A DNA stretch of 62,828 bases from Acanthaster planci (lineage: Eukaryota > Echinodermata > Asteroidea > Valvatida > Acanthasteridae): contig NW_019091444.1 in NCBI RefSeq assembly GCF_001949145.1, positions 220,227 through 283,054 on the forward strand, in the 5' to 3' direction. Positions 22,826-35,700 of this stretch are shown in pieces. The notes under the pieces were generated by a model. It ran no database searches and was not told the origin of the DNA. It saw only the letters and a list, made by a program, of their open reading frames with translations. Every line of letters starts with the position of its first letter. The stretch's first letter is position 1. A program made the translations under genes and the position numbers.

Positions 22826-24899
22826 CATTAAGTGCAAGGAACACCGACGATTACTTCTTATTTGCTTTTGGTACTCTCTTTCCCTTCATGCTGCCGGCAT
22901 TCTCCCACTCGTTGGCACGAGTTGATTACGGTACACGGACGAACGGTGAACTGTCGCTTCTCGCGAGCTCGGTGGATTTCTCTGTGCATGGTTGTCAGAA
23001 TCAGCAATGTTGATTCGTAGCAACATACCACAGCCTTCCTTTTGCCGGATTTTTTTTTCCAATCCGTATAAGTCACGCTGTCAGTGTGATACGCGGTACG
23101 CGAATGAAAAGAATATAAGTGTGTTGCAATACTTCTGTGTAAAGATGTTGTGTCCTCAGAGGAATGTTAAGGAATCCCGAATCCAAAAAAAAGCACCAGA
23201 GATGTCTCTGGCCTCAGACTGGGTGTACTGAACTAATTTAGGCCCGATTGAAAACATTGTAACTTCAACAAAGTTTGGAGCCCACATGCCGGCAACTGAA
23301 GTACCCGAGGCCTCTCAAATAAAAAAGGTGTGTTGTCAGGTCCTTTATATTTCAATTGATTTTCAAATTTTAGTAATTTACCGATTAGATTGTAATTATC
23401 CACAACCCCCCCCCGTGAACGTTCCAAAGTCTGTAAGTACCCATTTTTCAGTGACATCCCTCCACTTTGTGCATCTGAGGTTCTTTGGACAAATTTTTAA
23501 AAGCATTTTTGTCTGCTTTGCCCTCGGATGGAAGCCCCTTAATCTAGGAAGTTGATCCTGAGCCATATTTACACAATCCCACAATTTCTTGGACCACACA
23601 AACCCCTTTTTTCAAAAGAAATTTTTTAAGCGCCTCTACCCGGCGGAGAATTTGCCTTGGATTATCTGACAGTGCATGCACCCGGTACCCTCAAGTTGTT
23701 TTCAATAGCGCCATCTTTTGTCAGTGTTTTTATAGACGGCCTTCAATGACGTCATTAAGTGCATAAAAAATACTCCCTCATCTGACGAGTACAGTGCACA
23801 CGTTTGGCGGATCAATGATGAGGTCGAAAAAGAAGTGCGATTTTGAGCTGAATGTGGGAATTATTTTCAACCTTGGCGTGTTGGTAAGGATCCAAATACT
23901 CTAAGGTTCTGCCTCTGCTTTCCCTGCGGCAATCATGCCATCCTGATTCGAGGGCATTTCCGGTGTTTACATAGGCCTAATTCTGTTGATGATCTTCCAG
24001 TGGTTGATGCGATCGATCGTGGTGAATACAAATGTACGAATAAACCCAGGGCCAGGACTCTTTTTAAAAAATACTGCAGCAGGCCTACCGCAGTGTGTAG
24101 AAACCTGTATAACGTCCTTAACATTAACACAGTTATCTTTTCTGTGAAATGGAAGAACGTGCTTATTTGGTTAAATGATGTACAGTTCTAATTGTTAACT
24201 GTTGATGCTGTTTGAGCGTGGTAAGTCACTAAGTGGGCATGTTGGGCATGATCGGACAATCTGCCCAATCAATTGCTCACTCTGCACCATTGGGCAATTC
24301 TAGCCAACATGAAATCTCCTCACTTCCCCTTCATGAAGCAGTCTTTTTACAACTGTGAATGAGAAAGAACAGGCAAGTGACTGATGGCAGAATTACGTGT
24401 ATCAACAAATCGTACATTAAGCAGGGTAGGAAAACTAAGAATGAAGATTCAACGTTACCGATCACGCGCGCACAGAGTCTAGAGGTCGAGTGATCGCGCA
24501 TATTTACTGGTTGCGCTCATCACATGTATCATCGATGGCGCACCAAGGATCAAGGGGGGCCATGGGCTCTGTCCCCCCTCCCCCGTGTCTTATTTTGTGC
24601 TTTGGTTTGTATTTCTTTCTGAAAAACGAAGATACTGGTACATGAACTACCGCACTATACACATAAAGGGCCTAGCCGTAAATCCCAGTCTCCTGCGGTA
24701 TGTGGGAGAAGGGAAAAAAGGGTTCTTGAGCTAAGTTGAGCATCATTAGCTATATATGGGATACCTGTAAATTGTGGTCCGAGCCCCCTCCCCTCACAAT
24801 AGATCCTAGGTCTGCTAAGCCTGATCATGTTGATTTCTTGTGCCTACAGTGTACTGTTATTTGATTGTACAGGTGTTAAGTTTTGGACAAAGGGTTTAG
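22826..24899. other. intergenic, no gene seen
   Basis: No reading frame or RNA gene is recognised. Confidence 0.45.
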
Positions 24900-24989
24900 A
24901 TTTCTTGTAGTACATGTACATCCAGTGCACTGATACCATAGGGTACCATGCATGTTCTTAAATTCCCCTCATAGAATGAGTCATCACAT

Positions 24990-25040
24990 AGCCTAGTGGT
25001 TACAGCGTGAGGTGGCAGGTTGGATGCCTGTCATTCATTT
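24990..25040 (+). repeat. possible tRNA-like SINE fragment
   Basis: TAGCCTAGTGG looks like an A box, and GGTTGGATGCC about 30 bases later looks like a decayed B box. No cloverleaf or family copy in this window supports it further. Confidence 0.25.
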
Positions 25041-25927
25041 TCCCTGCAATGTTTGGCCCCATCATCGCATTTAATTCGTGATTGTTTTGTCACGATCCAT
25101 GCGATTATTAATGTGCTGGTATTCCTGTAGGTGGTAGTTTTGTGCTCAAGCTCAGCAACTGCAGAAATGTCCTTTGACGATCCACATGACATTTCTAAAT
25201 CAGCTGAAGTGAACACCTCTGGGAAAAAGGGCAGAGACTGAGTTTGGAGGACCTTGTAGGCTGAGGATGGAGAAAGTATGGCCTGTGTTCATTTTCCTAA
25301 AAAAATAACTGGAAGAGGGGACTATTTTTCAAAGATGACATTCCGTAACTTAGCTGTTTTTCTGATACTTTGGCATTGTAGGCAAAATAGTTGAGACATA
25401 TCATCAGTTGTCTCAAAAAGATACCAATATCTGTTAGAAACACAAAATAAATAAAAAATTACGTTGCACGTTTAAAAAAGAAAACTGATGAAGAAAAGGA
25501 GGTGGAGGTGGACTAGAAACTATGTAAAATATTTAGAGTGCCTAAATCATATATATTGCATGCTGGAAGTGTTATTTTTGTAATAACTAATCAAAGATCA
25601 AAGTTCTGAGATCTTCTGGAGTTACATGTACATGTAACTCGCTTTGTGAATTGTTCTTTGACCTGTAACTAGTTGGCCAGCCACAGTTAGCCGACCACTG
25701 GTAGGCAAACGATGGCCGACTTTGATAGAAAAGGGTTGATTAAATCTAGGGGAATTGTTAAACAAATGCATGGTACAGATAACAGTGCTTGGTTGCCAAG
25801 CGGTCTTTTCAATGTAGCACATGTACTCGTACATGATGTGTGTTTGCTATCTAGGCAAAATCACAGGCATTCATTATGCTGGAAAGAACCGTTTGGAATG
25901 TTAGTACGTACATGTACATGTATATAA

Positions 25928-26080
25928 AGGGTGTTTTCGAAATGACTGGATTCGGCTTAGACTTCGGTTTCGCTGTTTCCTGTCAGAGTTTGAACCTTTG
26001 GTTTCGAAGGCTGCTTCAAAATGGATGGGACCAGCGAAGCCTAAGTCTAAGCCAAATCCAGTCATTTTGAAAATGCCCTA
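25928..26080. mobile_element. MITE-like element with 47-bp terminal inverted repeats
   Basis: The left arm from 25929 begins GGGTGTTTTCGAAATGACTG. The right arm ends CAGTCATTTTGAAAATGCCC at 26078. About 41 of 47 positions pair. The internal sequence is about 55 bases with no coding capacity. The flanks TAAA and TATT do not give a clear target duplication. No second copy is seen in this window. Confidence 0.75.
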
Positions 26081-27299
26081 TTTGCCGCCCAACAGCATAC
26101 ATACGTGTACATGTACAGTTACATTCAAATCAGGCCCACATTTATTTCCCTGTAGTGTGAAGTGCTTGGCACCCGACATTGTATGTGCCACACAATTGAA
26201 CATGCCGTCACTGATCCATGGAACGTGCCACCATTCCTCACACTGTGGCGCAAGAGCACACGTTGCATTGATTACCCACTTAATCCCGCCGCCGTTGATA
26301 ATGGCTCCCCCTGGCTGGCTTGAATGGGGATCAAAGGGCGTATTGACTGCGTGACCTTTAGTCCTCAGTTTTTTTTAAGAGATGACCTTCGTTGGCCTGC
26401 TGGCAGTACGCAGTGACACCAGTGGCCTGTGACTTTCTGGCCTCGAGGAAAACATGGCATGAGGACAAAAAATGAATCATGCGGAGTAGTGCACCGATGG
26501 CATTCTATTCTACACTGACATACATCCCATGTATAGTGTATTTCATGATGATTTAGCAAAATTTGACGCGAGTCATATTACACATAGCCATACATGCCAT
26601 AAGTTTCCAGTTTAAGGTGTCAGCAACATCAATTGTTTGTTTCAGAGTCGGCCTTGTTTATAGTGTGAAATCCAATACAGGTGATGTGAATGACCTTGTA
26701 TCCACACAAAGTGTTAGGACACTGGGCAGATGCATTACATGTAAATATGCACATTTGCACTTGTTCTGCCGTGCATGCACTCTAATGACCCGTTGATGAT
26801 GTCACACTTTGTTCACATGTTCACTTTCCTGTGAAGTGGGACTGAAGCCAGTGGGGGCCCACTGTCCACAGAGTTCCATAGTAAAGGACACATGTAAACA
26901 AAGTGTGGCGTCATCAGTACAGAGGTCTTTGCCATCAATACGTTGCATTCCTCACTACATGTGCATGCACACTGTAGGTGCGTGGACTCCTCGTCTCCAT
27001 TCTGTAGGCCTGCTCCCTGCTGGATGTCCGTACGTGTACAAACTGTACGTATTAGCAAGCAGGAAGCAGAAATCGCATTGGGGATTTTTCCATCTCGGAC
27101 TTGTGTTTTCATGCCCAAGCACGGGCCGCTTCATCGTTCCACTGTAGATTTTTGTGCACATTCTGGTGAAAATTAGGCATGTGCACGTTTCGTTACTTCC
27201 GTATGCCGTGGCATGTGTGTGCTGGCCATTCTGCAGTATGCCTGCTGTACAATGTACATGTAGTCTTGTGAGATAATGCAGGTCTGCACATGTATGCAC

Positions 27300-27510
27300 A
27301 TGTTTGCACATACATGTACATGTACATGTTATGTAGTTTTTTATGCTTATAAGTATGTACATGTACATGTATGCACATACATGTACATGTACATGTTATG
27401 TAGTTTTTTATGCTTATAAGTATGTACATGTACATGTATGCACATACATGTACATGTACATGTTATGTAGTTTTTTATGCTTATAAGTATGTACATGTAC
27501 ATGTATTTCT
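27300..27510. repeat. 67-bp tandem repeat, three copies
   Basis: The segment ATGTAGTTTTTTATGCTT recurs at 27331, 27398 and 27465, an exact 67-base spacing. Each unit joins this AT-rich core to ACATGT hexamer runs. The copies are almost identical, so the duplication is recent. Reading frames across it are artefacts. Confidence 0.92.
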
Positions 27511-28249
27511 CACTCAGAGCTCTTGTAGGTGCACATGTACCGGTACATGTGTATGTGCTATCCAGAAAGAGCCAAATTTCATCAATCTGAACAGAATTAC
27601 TTGCACACTTGATTTGGAGAATCTGTAGAGTGTTCATATTAAGCTGTGGGCATGGACTTTTCTACAAGGACTGCTGGAATACATGCAGGCTGATCAAAAT
27701 GTACAAAACACGTTCATGTGTACAGCATGTACATGTACCATTGAACTCTGTGCACTGGTTGAAGTGCCACGCCACTGTACCGGTAGGACTTGTGCATTAC
27801 ATACATTGTAGTATATGACCAGTTTTGTACCAGTACGGGTACACGTACAGGGCCTGTACATGTGCATGCATGCAGGGTACCGGTGTATTTATTTTGATTA
27901 ATTTCTGACCATAGAATGTACAGTACCTTTAGTATACATGTAGATTTTACATTAAGCAAGGTAAAGCACTTGCAATGTTCGCCGCGTTGGACTCACATCA
28001 CTACCCATGTACTGATACCGATATGTACGCTGTAGCAATTGTCATCTTGTTAAAAACTTGAGGCAGAGCCCTCGTCTGAATCGTCCCCCCCTCCCCTTTG
28101 ACTCTACAGCTTTTGACAGTGGGATGTAAATGCCATGGCCAATATCTGCCACTGCCAACTAACCTTTTCCCTCTTCTTCCTCTGTCCCCGTTCCGAAGGA
28201 GCACGGGGGGAGCGTGAGGCATTACTGCCTGCACAAGCATGCATACATG

Positions 28250-28375
28250 TACGTTACACGAGCCTCGAGGCCGGACCTAATTAGTTGGCGTTATCTGCCC
28301 CGCCAACGATGCCCGAACTGCCCAAGACTGTCAGGATTAATCTATTTTGCGCTAATTCATTGGTCTGTGGTTTGT
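28250..28375. promoter_or_regulatory. possible conserved non-coding element (speculative)
   Basis: This unusually complex, CpG-containing stretch sits amid low-complexity DNA. It contains CCTAATTAGTTGG and GCGCTAATTCATTGG homeodomain-type words. It lies about 4 kb upstream of the HECW start. Only cross-species alignment could support it. Confidence 0.2.
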
Positions 28376-28676
28376 TTGCTGTGTACAGTATGCACATACA
28401 CGTTATGCATAATTTATTTTCGTTTCAGATGAACTGGGCAGCATGTACTGTGTAACACGTACATATATGCACACCGTATTTCATTAAGAGGGTTTGGTTG
28501 TTCTTTCCATATGAATAGTAATGCACTGGCGTGCTCGGGTATACATTTAATGTCATTACTATCGTACAGGGTACTCTTGGCAGGAAAAGGACCCCAATGT
28601 GCAATGAATTTTAGGCAGGGTCAGTGCAAAAGCTACCAATTGGCCTATTCATACCAGACAAATCTCAGGCTTGATG

Positions 28677-29270
28677 AAGGGTTGAAGCAGGGTTGAAGCA
28701 GGGTTGAAGCAGGGTTGAAGCAGGGTTGAAGCAGGGTTGGAGCAGGGTTGGAGCAGGGTTGGAGCAGGGNNNNNNNNNNNNNNNNNNNNNNNNNNNNNNN
28801 NNNNNNNNNNNNNNNNNNNNNNNNNNNNNNNNNNNNNNNNNNNNNNNNNNNNNNNNNNNNNNNNNNNNNNNNNNNNNNNNNNNNNNNNNNNNNNNNNNNN
28901 NNNNNNNNNNNNNNNNNNNNNNNNNNNNNNNNNNNNNNNNNNNNNNNNNNNNNNNNNNNNNNNNNNNNNNNNNNNNNNNNNNNNNNNNNNNNNNNNNNNN
29001 NNNNNNNNNNNNNNNNNNNNNNNNNNNNNNNNNNNNNNNNNNNNNNNNNNNNNNNNNNNNNNNNNNNNNNNNNNNNNNNNNNNNNNNNNNNNNNNNNNNN
29101 NNNNNNNNNNNNNNNNNNNNNNNNNNCAGGGTTGAAGTAGGGTTGAAGCAAGGTTGAAGCAGGGTTGAAGCAGGGTTGGAGCAGGGTTGGAGCAGGGTTG
29201 AAGCAGGGTTGAAGCAGGGTTGAAGCAGGGTTGAAGCAGGGTTGAAGCAGGGTTGAAGCAGGGTTGAAAA
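28677..29270. repeat. 11-bp minisatellite (GGGTTGAAGCA)n spanning an assembly gap
   Basis: At least eight units lie left of the gap and about thirteen to its right. They alternate between GGGTTGAAGCA and GGGTTGGAGCA, with rare GAAGTAG and GAAGCAAG variants. As 11 is not a multiple of three, all frames stay open on the minus strand (NPASTLLQPC-type peptides), which explains the long apparent open frames. The true array length is unknown. Confidence 0.95.
28770..29126. other. assembly gap (357 N)
   Basis: A run of 357 N inside the 11-bp minisatellite. The gap size may be an estimate, and the array probably collapsed in assembly. Confidence 0.98.
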
Positions 29271-29560
29271 CTGGTTGATTCACGCTTCAAAATTTTCAAC
29301 CCTGCACCAAACCTGCGTCAACCTCGTGATTGACTTCAATCCGGGTTGAACTCAACCCTGCTCCAGGCCTGGGTTGAGAATTTCAACCCAGGTTGAAAAT
29401 TGTTGTTGCTCATTTCCGGATTGAACGATAAGCTCAATTCACACGAAACACGTGTGAAACAATGCTGGGTTAAATCTAGGGCTGGAGAATCCGATGTTCA
29501 ACCCAGGGCGGCCATGGGCTCCCCCAGGGTTGAGTTCAACCCGGGTTGAAAGGCTGTGTG
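29259..29560. repeat. palindromic GGGTTGAA/TTCAACCC cluster
   Basis: Immediately after the minisatellite, the same GGGTTGAA word appears in both orientations. Examples are GCAGGGTTGAAAA (29259) facing TTTTCAACCCTGC (29293), TGGGTTGAGAATTTCAACCCA-like near 29372, and AGTTCAACCCGGGTTGAA near 29531. The minisatellite may be an expansion of one arm of this element. Confidence 0.65.
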
Positions 29561-29794
29561 AAGTGAATAGGCCTAATGTTTCGAGGCACAGGCGAGCTTG
29601 TTATCTAAACATCAAGCTCATTTAATTCTGCCCGTGAGCACACACATACCGGTACAGGTATGCAGGCCCAGATATGGGCCATGTATGTGACCTCCTCCTT
29701 GGAAATAAGTCGCATGTCGCCAGAACCGTGCTCGTTTGATGTGGCAGCCTTGTTAAAGAAACTTGCTGCATGGACGTCAATGGGCATTACCGTT

Positions 29795-30058
29795 AGGTCA
29801 TAATTTCTATGAGGTTGAGGCACAATTTGTGACAGTGTCAATTGGTGTACCGTACGTGGGTTCTGTAAAAATGAACAGCTATTTCCCTGCATGTGGATTC
29901 CAAATTGACATTGTTATACATCTTGCAAGGCTGAATACAGAGGTGTGTGTTATTTTTACAGAGTAAATGACCAACTCTACAGGTCATGACAGGTGGTAAA
30001 AGTTACCCATGTAACAAGGACACCGTCACAAATTGTGCCCCAACCCATGGAATGACCC
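29795..30058. mobile_element. MITE family 1, copy 1
   Basis: Aligns over its whole length with 46679-46929. The right end GGAATGACCC is intact. The left end is partly degraded (TAGGTCATAATTTC) before resuming ATGAGGTTGAGGCACAATTT. Shared internal landmarks include CCCTGCATGTGGATTCCAA and CATCTTGCAAGGCTGAATAC. There is no coding capacity, so it would need a transposase in trans. Confidence 0.85.
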
Positions 30059-32160
30059 AATTGTCAACTTTTTCAGCCGCACTTCATCGGGATGCCAAAA
30101 TGAGTGAAACATGTATCCAAAACAACAAAATGTGCTTGCTCTCTCCACCAGTACATGGAAAATGCAAAGTGAAATAAAATTACTGGGAAAAAAAGGGTCT
30201 TTGATCACTCATTTTTCACAGAACGGATGCAGTTCTGTATACGTACAGTGTACATGTAAATTGTAATTATACAATGTACATGTATATACTGCATGCTACA
30301 TAGGGATACACTGTATTTCCAGAAATGTGCCTGGCATACCAGTACAACTTACATGTACATGTATATATCATTATCAAACAAATACAGTGGTATGGTGTGT
30401 ACATGTACACGTATGTATGAACATCAGAAGGGTTTGTTAGAACCAGGATGATAAGCATGTAGGCCTACATGTAAATAAAGCTAGCAACTGACTGTGTTTG
30501 ACATGGGAATTCAACCGTACTTGGCATATGCTGTGCCACTGATGCATGAACAGAGGGCACAGTACACACATGTACATGTACATGTATACTGACTACTGTA
30601 TTGTACATGTACAAAGGCCTACATTGTACATGTAGTATTGGGATATTGCAATGATGGGCAAGGTTCTACCATGGTTCTACCTACCGTACATGTCACCCCA
30701 GGGATTAACATTTTGCTAAGGGTTTGCCAAAATGCAGTCCCACCAGGACAAGCATGCATGTACACGTGGGAGTACACCGTACATGTACATGTGCATAGAT
30801 CTGCATAACAGAGTAGAACAGGTGTTTTTGTTAAATGTCACGTGTGGTGTACATTACATACACTCTGGGTAGATTGGGCACATTGCAGCATTAGTTACCA
30901 GTACAGGCACAAACACTGATTCTATTTACGCCAATGTCTGTTCAGCTAGGAATTGAGAAGACTGACATTAGTCTACCGCGAGGTACATGTACGGTGTACG
31001 TTACACACCTACCTACATGTACGTGTACCTGCACATGCATGCATACCTCTGTAGGTGTGTGTTGTTATTCACCTGTAGTTGTTATTTCCTGAAGAAAGGA
31101 GCATTGCTTAGCCATCGGTTTATAACAATAACCATTAATTTCACTGACTGAGTACTGCTCTATCAAACAATTTTACATAGAGTTCAAACACTGGAAGTGA
31201 AGGCTGGGCAACTTTTGTATAAAAAAATTGTAGATTTTGGCGGAACAATGCATTGAAAATTCAACAGTATGCAAAATGTACATGTATACATATTTATTAC
31301 TGTGGTCGAGGTTGTATATAATGTATGTCGTTTGCATAACAAAGAATGTTGCGCTGAGGCAGGTTTAGAGTATGCACACCGTCTATGGTACTTGTACTGT
31401 ACAATGTATGGTCCCTGGTAATGGCAATTTGTGTGATATTGCCGAAGATCATAATGCAAAGATGATGCACATGCACAGTACGAGGAGCTTGTCAGGTGAT
31501 GCTCAGCTACACGTACGGTACATGCTATGTATGTAAATGCAGGGCACTGCACTCGGCATTGAATGTAATTGGATGGAAGGCTCGGTAAAGACTGTGCACT
31601 GAGGCGGGGGTCCTGATTATGGGACTGTCATCACTGAGGCAGTTTTTGTGAAAGGCTCAGGCCACCTTTGCCGCACGATGCCGTCAACTTGCTGCTGAGG
31701 TCGCCGTGGTGTTCAAGCCTAAATTTGAAGTTTCGTCGCCTTTAGTTACAGCTTGTTCCCGTCCCGAGACTGAAGGCAGGTTTATGCTCAGCGCGAAAGG
31801 GGATGCAGATATGCGAATGAGCACTTGAAGCTCTGCAACAAGTGCGCATTTGTACATATGCATGCAGCGTGCTTGTTCTGTTTGAACATTTCAAGGCGAA
31901 AGTGTGTTTTTCACTCTTTCAGCATTGCAACCTGGATTTGTCATATGTACATGTACGTATACATGCATGTATGTGCCTAGTGCCCATGCCCAAATTTCTT
32001 CAAGTTTATGTATACATGTACATGAACATGCAGTCACAGTACATGTACGTTTAAAGCTACACGTTTACCCGATTTCTAATTTACCTGTTCTTACATGTAT
32101 AAATATAAATATAATAATCTAATAATAAATATAATCTTTGTTTTGATTTCTTTGCCATAG
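30059..32160. other. spacer upstream of HECW, no exon assigned
   Basis: Rich in ACATGT hexamers. A CpG-bearing, complex patch at about 31660-31800 could be promoter or 5' UTR of HECW, but no transcription start can be fixed. An AT-rich (AATAAT) tract occupies about 32101-32140. Confidence 0.4.
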
Positions 32161-32378
32161 ATATTTTGAGCTTCATTTGGAGTCACAATGGCATTCTGAA
32201 AAGCAGTTTGTGTGTATGTTGCATGTACATGTACTACAATAGAGTTTGCCTATCTGCGTCCCACATTTGTCCAATTGGAGGGAAAATCCCACTGGCTGAA
32301 GGACACCCCACCTGCCAGGCTTGGACCAACAAGAAGGGATAAGCGCTGGCCGTCGAGTTGGTCGAGTGTTTCTAAATT
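32161..32378 (+). other. possible 5' UTR part of HECW exon 1
   Basis: A good acceptor (pyrimidine-rich TTTTGATTTCTTTGCCATAG) ends at 32160, so the first coding exon may begin here, with an untranslated exon further upstream. An in-frame TAA at 32373-32375, two codons before the ATG, shows the reading frame is closed upstream. It could equally be ordinary leader of a first exon. Confidence 0.35.
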
Positions 32379-32730
32379 ATGACTGATCGCGAGGCGCTCA
32401 AGATGGCAGCGAATCCGGGCCTCGCGAACCCCGGGCCGGCGCCCTCGGTGCCGCCGGCCTCGGCCGGGGGAGGGGCGGCCCAGGACCGGCTGGGCCTGTT
32501 TGCCACCCTGCAGCAGCTGCCCACGCTGCGCCGCATCCGCCGGCTGTCAGTGCACGACCGGTCCAGCAGCGACTCCAACCTGGCCCACCCGGACCTCCAG
32601 CGCTGGTCGCTGTCCAGCCTGATGGTCAACAAACACGAGATCACGCTGGAGCCTGATGCGCAGCTCATCGTCTACTGGGACATCAAGGACAGCGTCAGCG
32701 CCAGCGACTGGATCGGACTCTACCTTGAAG
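32379..32730 (+). CDS. HECW exon 1 (start codon, N-terminus)
   Basis: Codes residues 1-117. The Ala/Pro/Gly-rich beginning is followed by [18 protein letters not shown], a basic stretch with a kinase-type RRLS, then the first part of the HECW N-terminal domain ending DWIGLYLE. A second ATG at 32403 (AAGATGG) has a stronger Kozak context and could be the real start, removing eight residues. GC- and CpG-rich. Donor GAAG|GTGAGT, phase 1. Confidence 0.88.
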
Positions 32731-35700
32731 GTGAGTTTTGTTTGCTCGGCAGACTAGCTACTGTACATATACTGGTACATGTATGGCTGTGACAAGTACA
32801 TACATGTACATGTCTAGTACCCAATAGGCAGGTACATGTATGTATGTTATTTGTACAGTACACACACATATAACTACCCGTACATGTAATTTGGTGTTCT
32901 TTAGTTCTGGCTACAGCCAGATACTGGAATTAAATTTTTTTTTTACTGGGGATAAGGTGCATTTCAGAGACTACTAGGGAACTTTTCTGATAAGAAATTT
33001 CAAAGTTTGGGCAATTAGAATCTTGTACCAAGTACAAACTAATCTGAAAAGCCAATGTTTGCAGGAAGTATTCACTTAGTAGTTTTTGTGTCCGTTTAAT
33101 AAAGTATTATTGTATCCGCATTCCCAAGTTTATTCTCTCTTCTTCCACTGACTTCACACACTGTCAGGTTCCAATGTTTTCTTCACTGTGTTCTAAAAAA
33201 AAGCTCAGTAATTGGTGAAGAAAGTTGGCTGCGAAGCACTCAACTGCAACTCCAACCGAAACCAACCCCAAAAGGCCGGTACCCAGATCCATTTTGGCCA
33301 GTTTTATAATTGGCAAATCACCTCAAATTAAAACAGTCTTCCAGAAAGCAATACCCTTCAATCTACACATTCTTTTACGCGGCAAAGCCACATGTATCTA
33401 CCTGTGCTGGTTCACAAACCTTTGACAAATTACAACAGGAAATCGTTAATGCTGCCGTGAGCTCATGCTGGACGGTTGTGTAAAATACATGTACCGGTAC
33501 ATGTGTACATGGACATGTACATACATGTATAACTTTCCGTACATGTACGTTACATATACTGTAATTATGCCAACTGTTCAGGCAGTGGTGTAGTCTGGCA
33601 CAGGTGTGCCCTTGGCTGAGCAGATAAACATTGGTGTACGTGTTGGCTTGGCAGCAGTTTTCTTAGGCGATATTCCTAAGGACGTTACACTGTGTTCTAC
33701 ATGTATATAATAAATATTACAATGGGGGAAGGGCCGAGTTTGAGTTTTGAGTTCCAACAAAGCAAACAATTTACATGTAAAGGTCCGTGATGTGCACTGA
33801 TTTTACTATATAACCCTAATACTGTACATGTGTACGCACTTTTGTGTTTCAACTACCCTGGTACATGGACACATAACCTTGTTTTAAATTTACTGGTATT
33901 TTAAAGCCTTTTGGGGCTCCATGCTGACATTGTACAGGTAAATTTCCATATTCGTGAGCAAAACGGTGATGTCATCCCAGGCACTGAACCTCAGTGTTGC
34001 ATTGATTAGTGTACTCAAACTACTGGAATTTTAAAAAATATTTTGCTGAGTTTTCATGTCTTTGGTGTCGGTCACATGTACACATGTACCCGGTACATGT
34101 ACATGTACCCTGTACATGTGCCGTACATACAGAAGCAAAAGGACAACAATTAGCGTTTTTTTCAGAAAAGTTTTCAAAAGAGCAACAGTAGAGAAAAAAA
34201 AATGCAAATTGCATGAACTGTGTCTTTCCGATCTACATGTACATCACAGCAACAGTGAGCTCACATGACCAGGAAAGCTAAAAAGCAATTTTGAAAGCTT
34301 AAAAAGTTCTGTACTGTACGCAGTACTGTACATGTGCCTACATGGACTTACACATTAGTCCCTGCCAATCCCTGCACTGAATAATTTGATCAAAGCCTCC
34401 CTCATTGCAAAAGGTCTTGGCGTTGTTGACCCCTCTGAAATACACACCCGGTATATATTGCCCCGTGTAAGACCAAAATGTGTATAAACCTGTACATGTA
34501 TTTTTCGACAAATTTGTCCTATCAGTCAAAATCAGTCAAATGACCCCTGTGTGTCTGTGTACCGTTGAAAATCAAGTGGAAGGAATTTTTGACCGTCTGT
34601 GACTGTAACATGTACATCAAAACCATCCATTTGCTGTACATACATGAAACAGTCACAGAAAATTTAGTTTACTCCCGTACGCACATGTACACATGTACAT
34701 GTAAACTTGAGAACGGATAGTACTCGGCATACATTGTACATCCTATTCTTGGGAACTTCAAAGGAAGTTAGACATGGTGTGAATCAGAATTTCATTTCCA
34801 CTTAACCCGTGTTATACCCTATTTTTTTTTCTAGCTACCGGTACAAAGAACTTGTTGCATTTTAGCCAACAATCTGTGCCATAATTGCACCCAGTTGAAG
34901 TTTGCACTTGACACTCGGTCAGAGAGCGAATGTGACTGCTCACACAATCCCCGCTGCCCAACGCTTGATGTACACGTGTGTAGTCGTCTGACATTCTTGT
35001 CACGTTACATCACTGTTTGCCCGGATGGCTCTGTCGTAGGGTCATCTGGGTTTTTTTGTATTCTTGGAATTTGGATGGTGTAAAGTCATTAACCGGTCCT
35101 TATCAGGAAGAAACAAGTTGAGTAAATATTTTAATTCAGTCAGCCCACCTTGACGTGATGTGCAACTTATCTTCATGCATTACTTCGAAAACAACGCGCT
35201 TTGTAAAAAACAAAAGCAGGACATGACGCACGCTGTACAGGACACAAGTACTGGTACCTCCCCCCCCCCGGTGCACGTACGTTGTACATGATGTTTACAT
35301 GTACATGCAATTTTTTTATTTCTTTGTATTGCAACCAATCTTTGTACCCTGGGTCAAATGACCTCAGATATTTGAGCGCGCTATTCACAATAAGTTTGCA
35401 GTTGCACTGTACACTGTATTGCCAGAATGAACACTGGTTATTGTTGAACCAGACTTACCAGACGTGTGTGCACATCCACTGTACCACCTCACCCCACCTG
35501 TCAGCGACAAAGACGTTAATCGTTTCACGCACGTACACGTACCTGCACGCTGTACACCAGATGTTCTGATCATGATCAAGGAAACACATGAAGAGCAGAA
35601 TGGAGAGTTATAACTACATGTACCATTTCAGTCACGGTAAGACATCGAATATCCATGTAAAATATACCGGCAGGCCGACATACATGTACATGTACATGTA

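Noticed and set aside
27193-27637. Open frames giving TCTC, MYMYM and HVHVH-type peptides
   Set aside because: Translations of ACATGT hexamer runs and of the 67-bp tandem repeat, with no protein features. The same applies to several frames between 30 and 42 kb.
28645-29299. Long minus-strand open frames encoding NPASTLLQPC-type peptides
   Set aside because: They are produced by the 11-bp minisatellite and by N bases read as unknown residues. All frames stay open because the unit has no stop.
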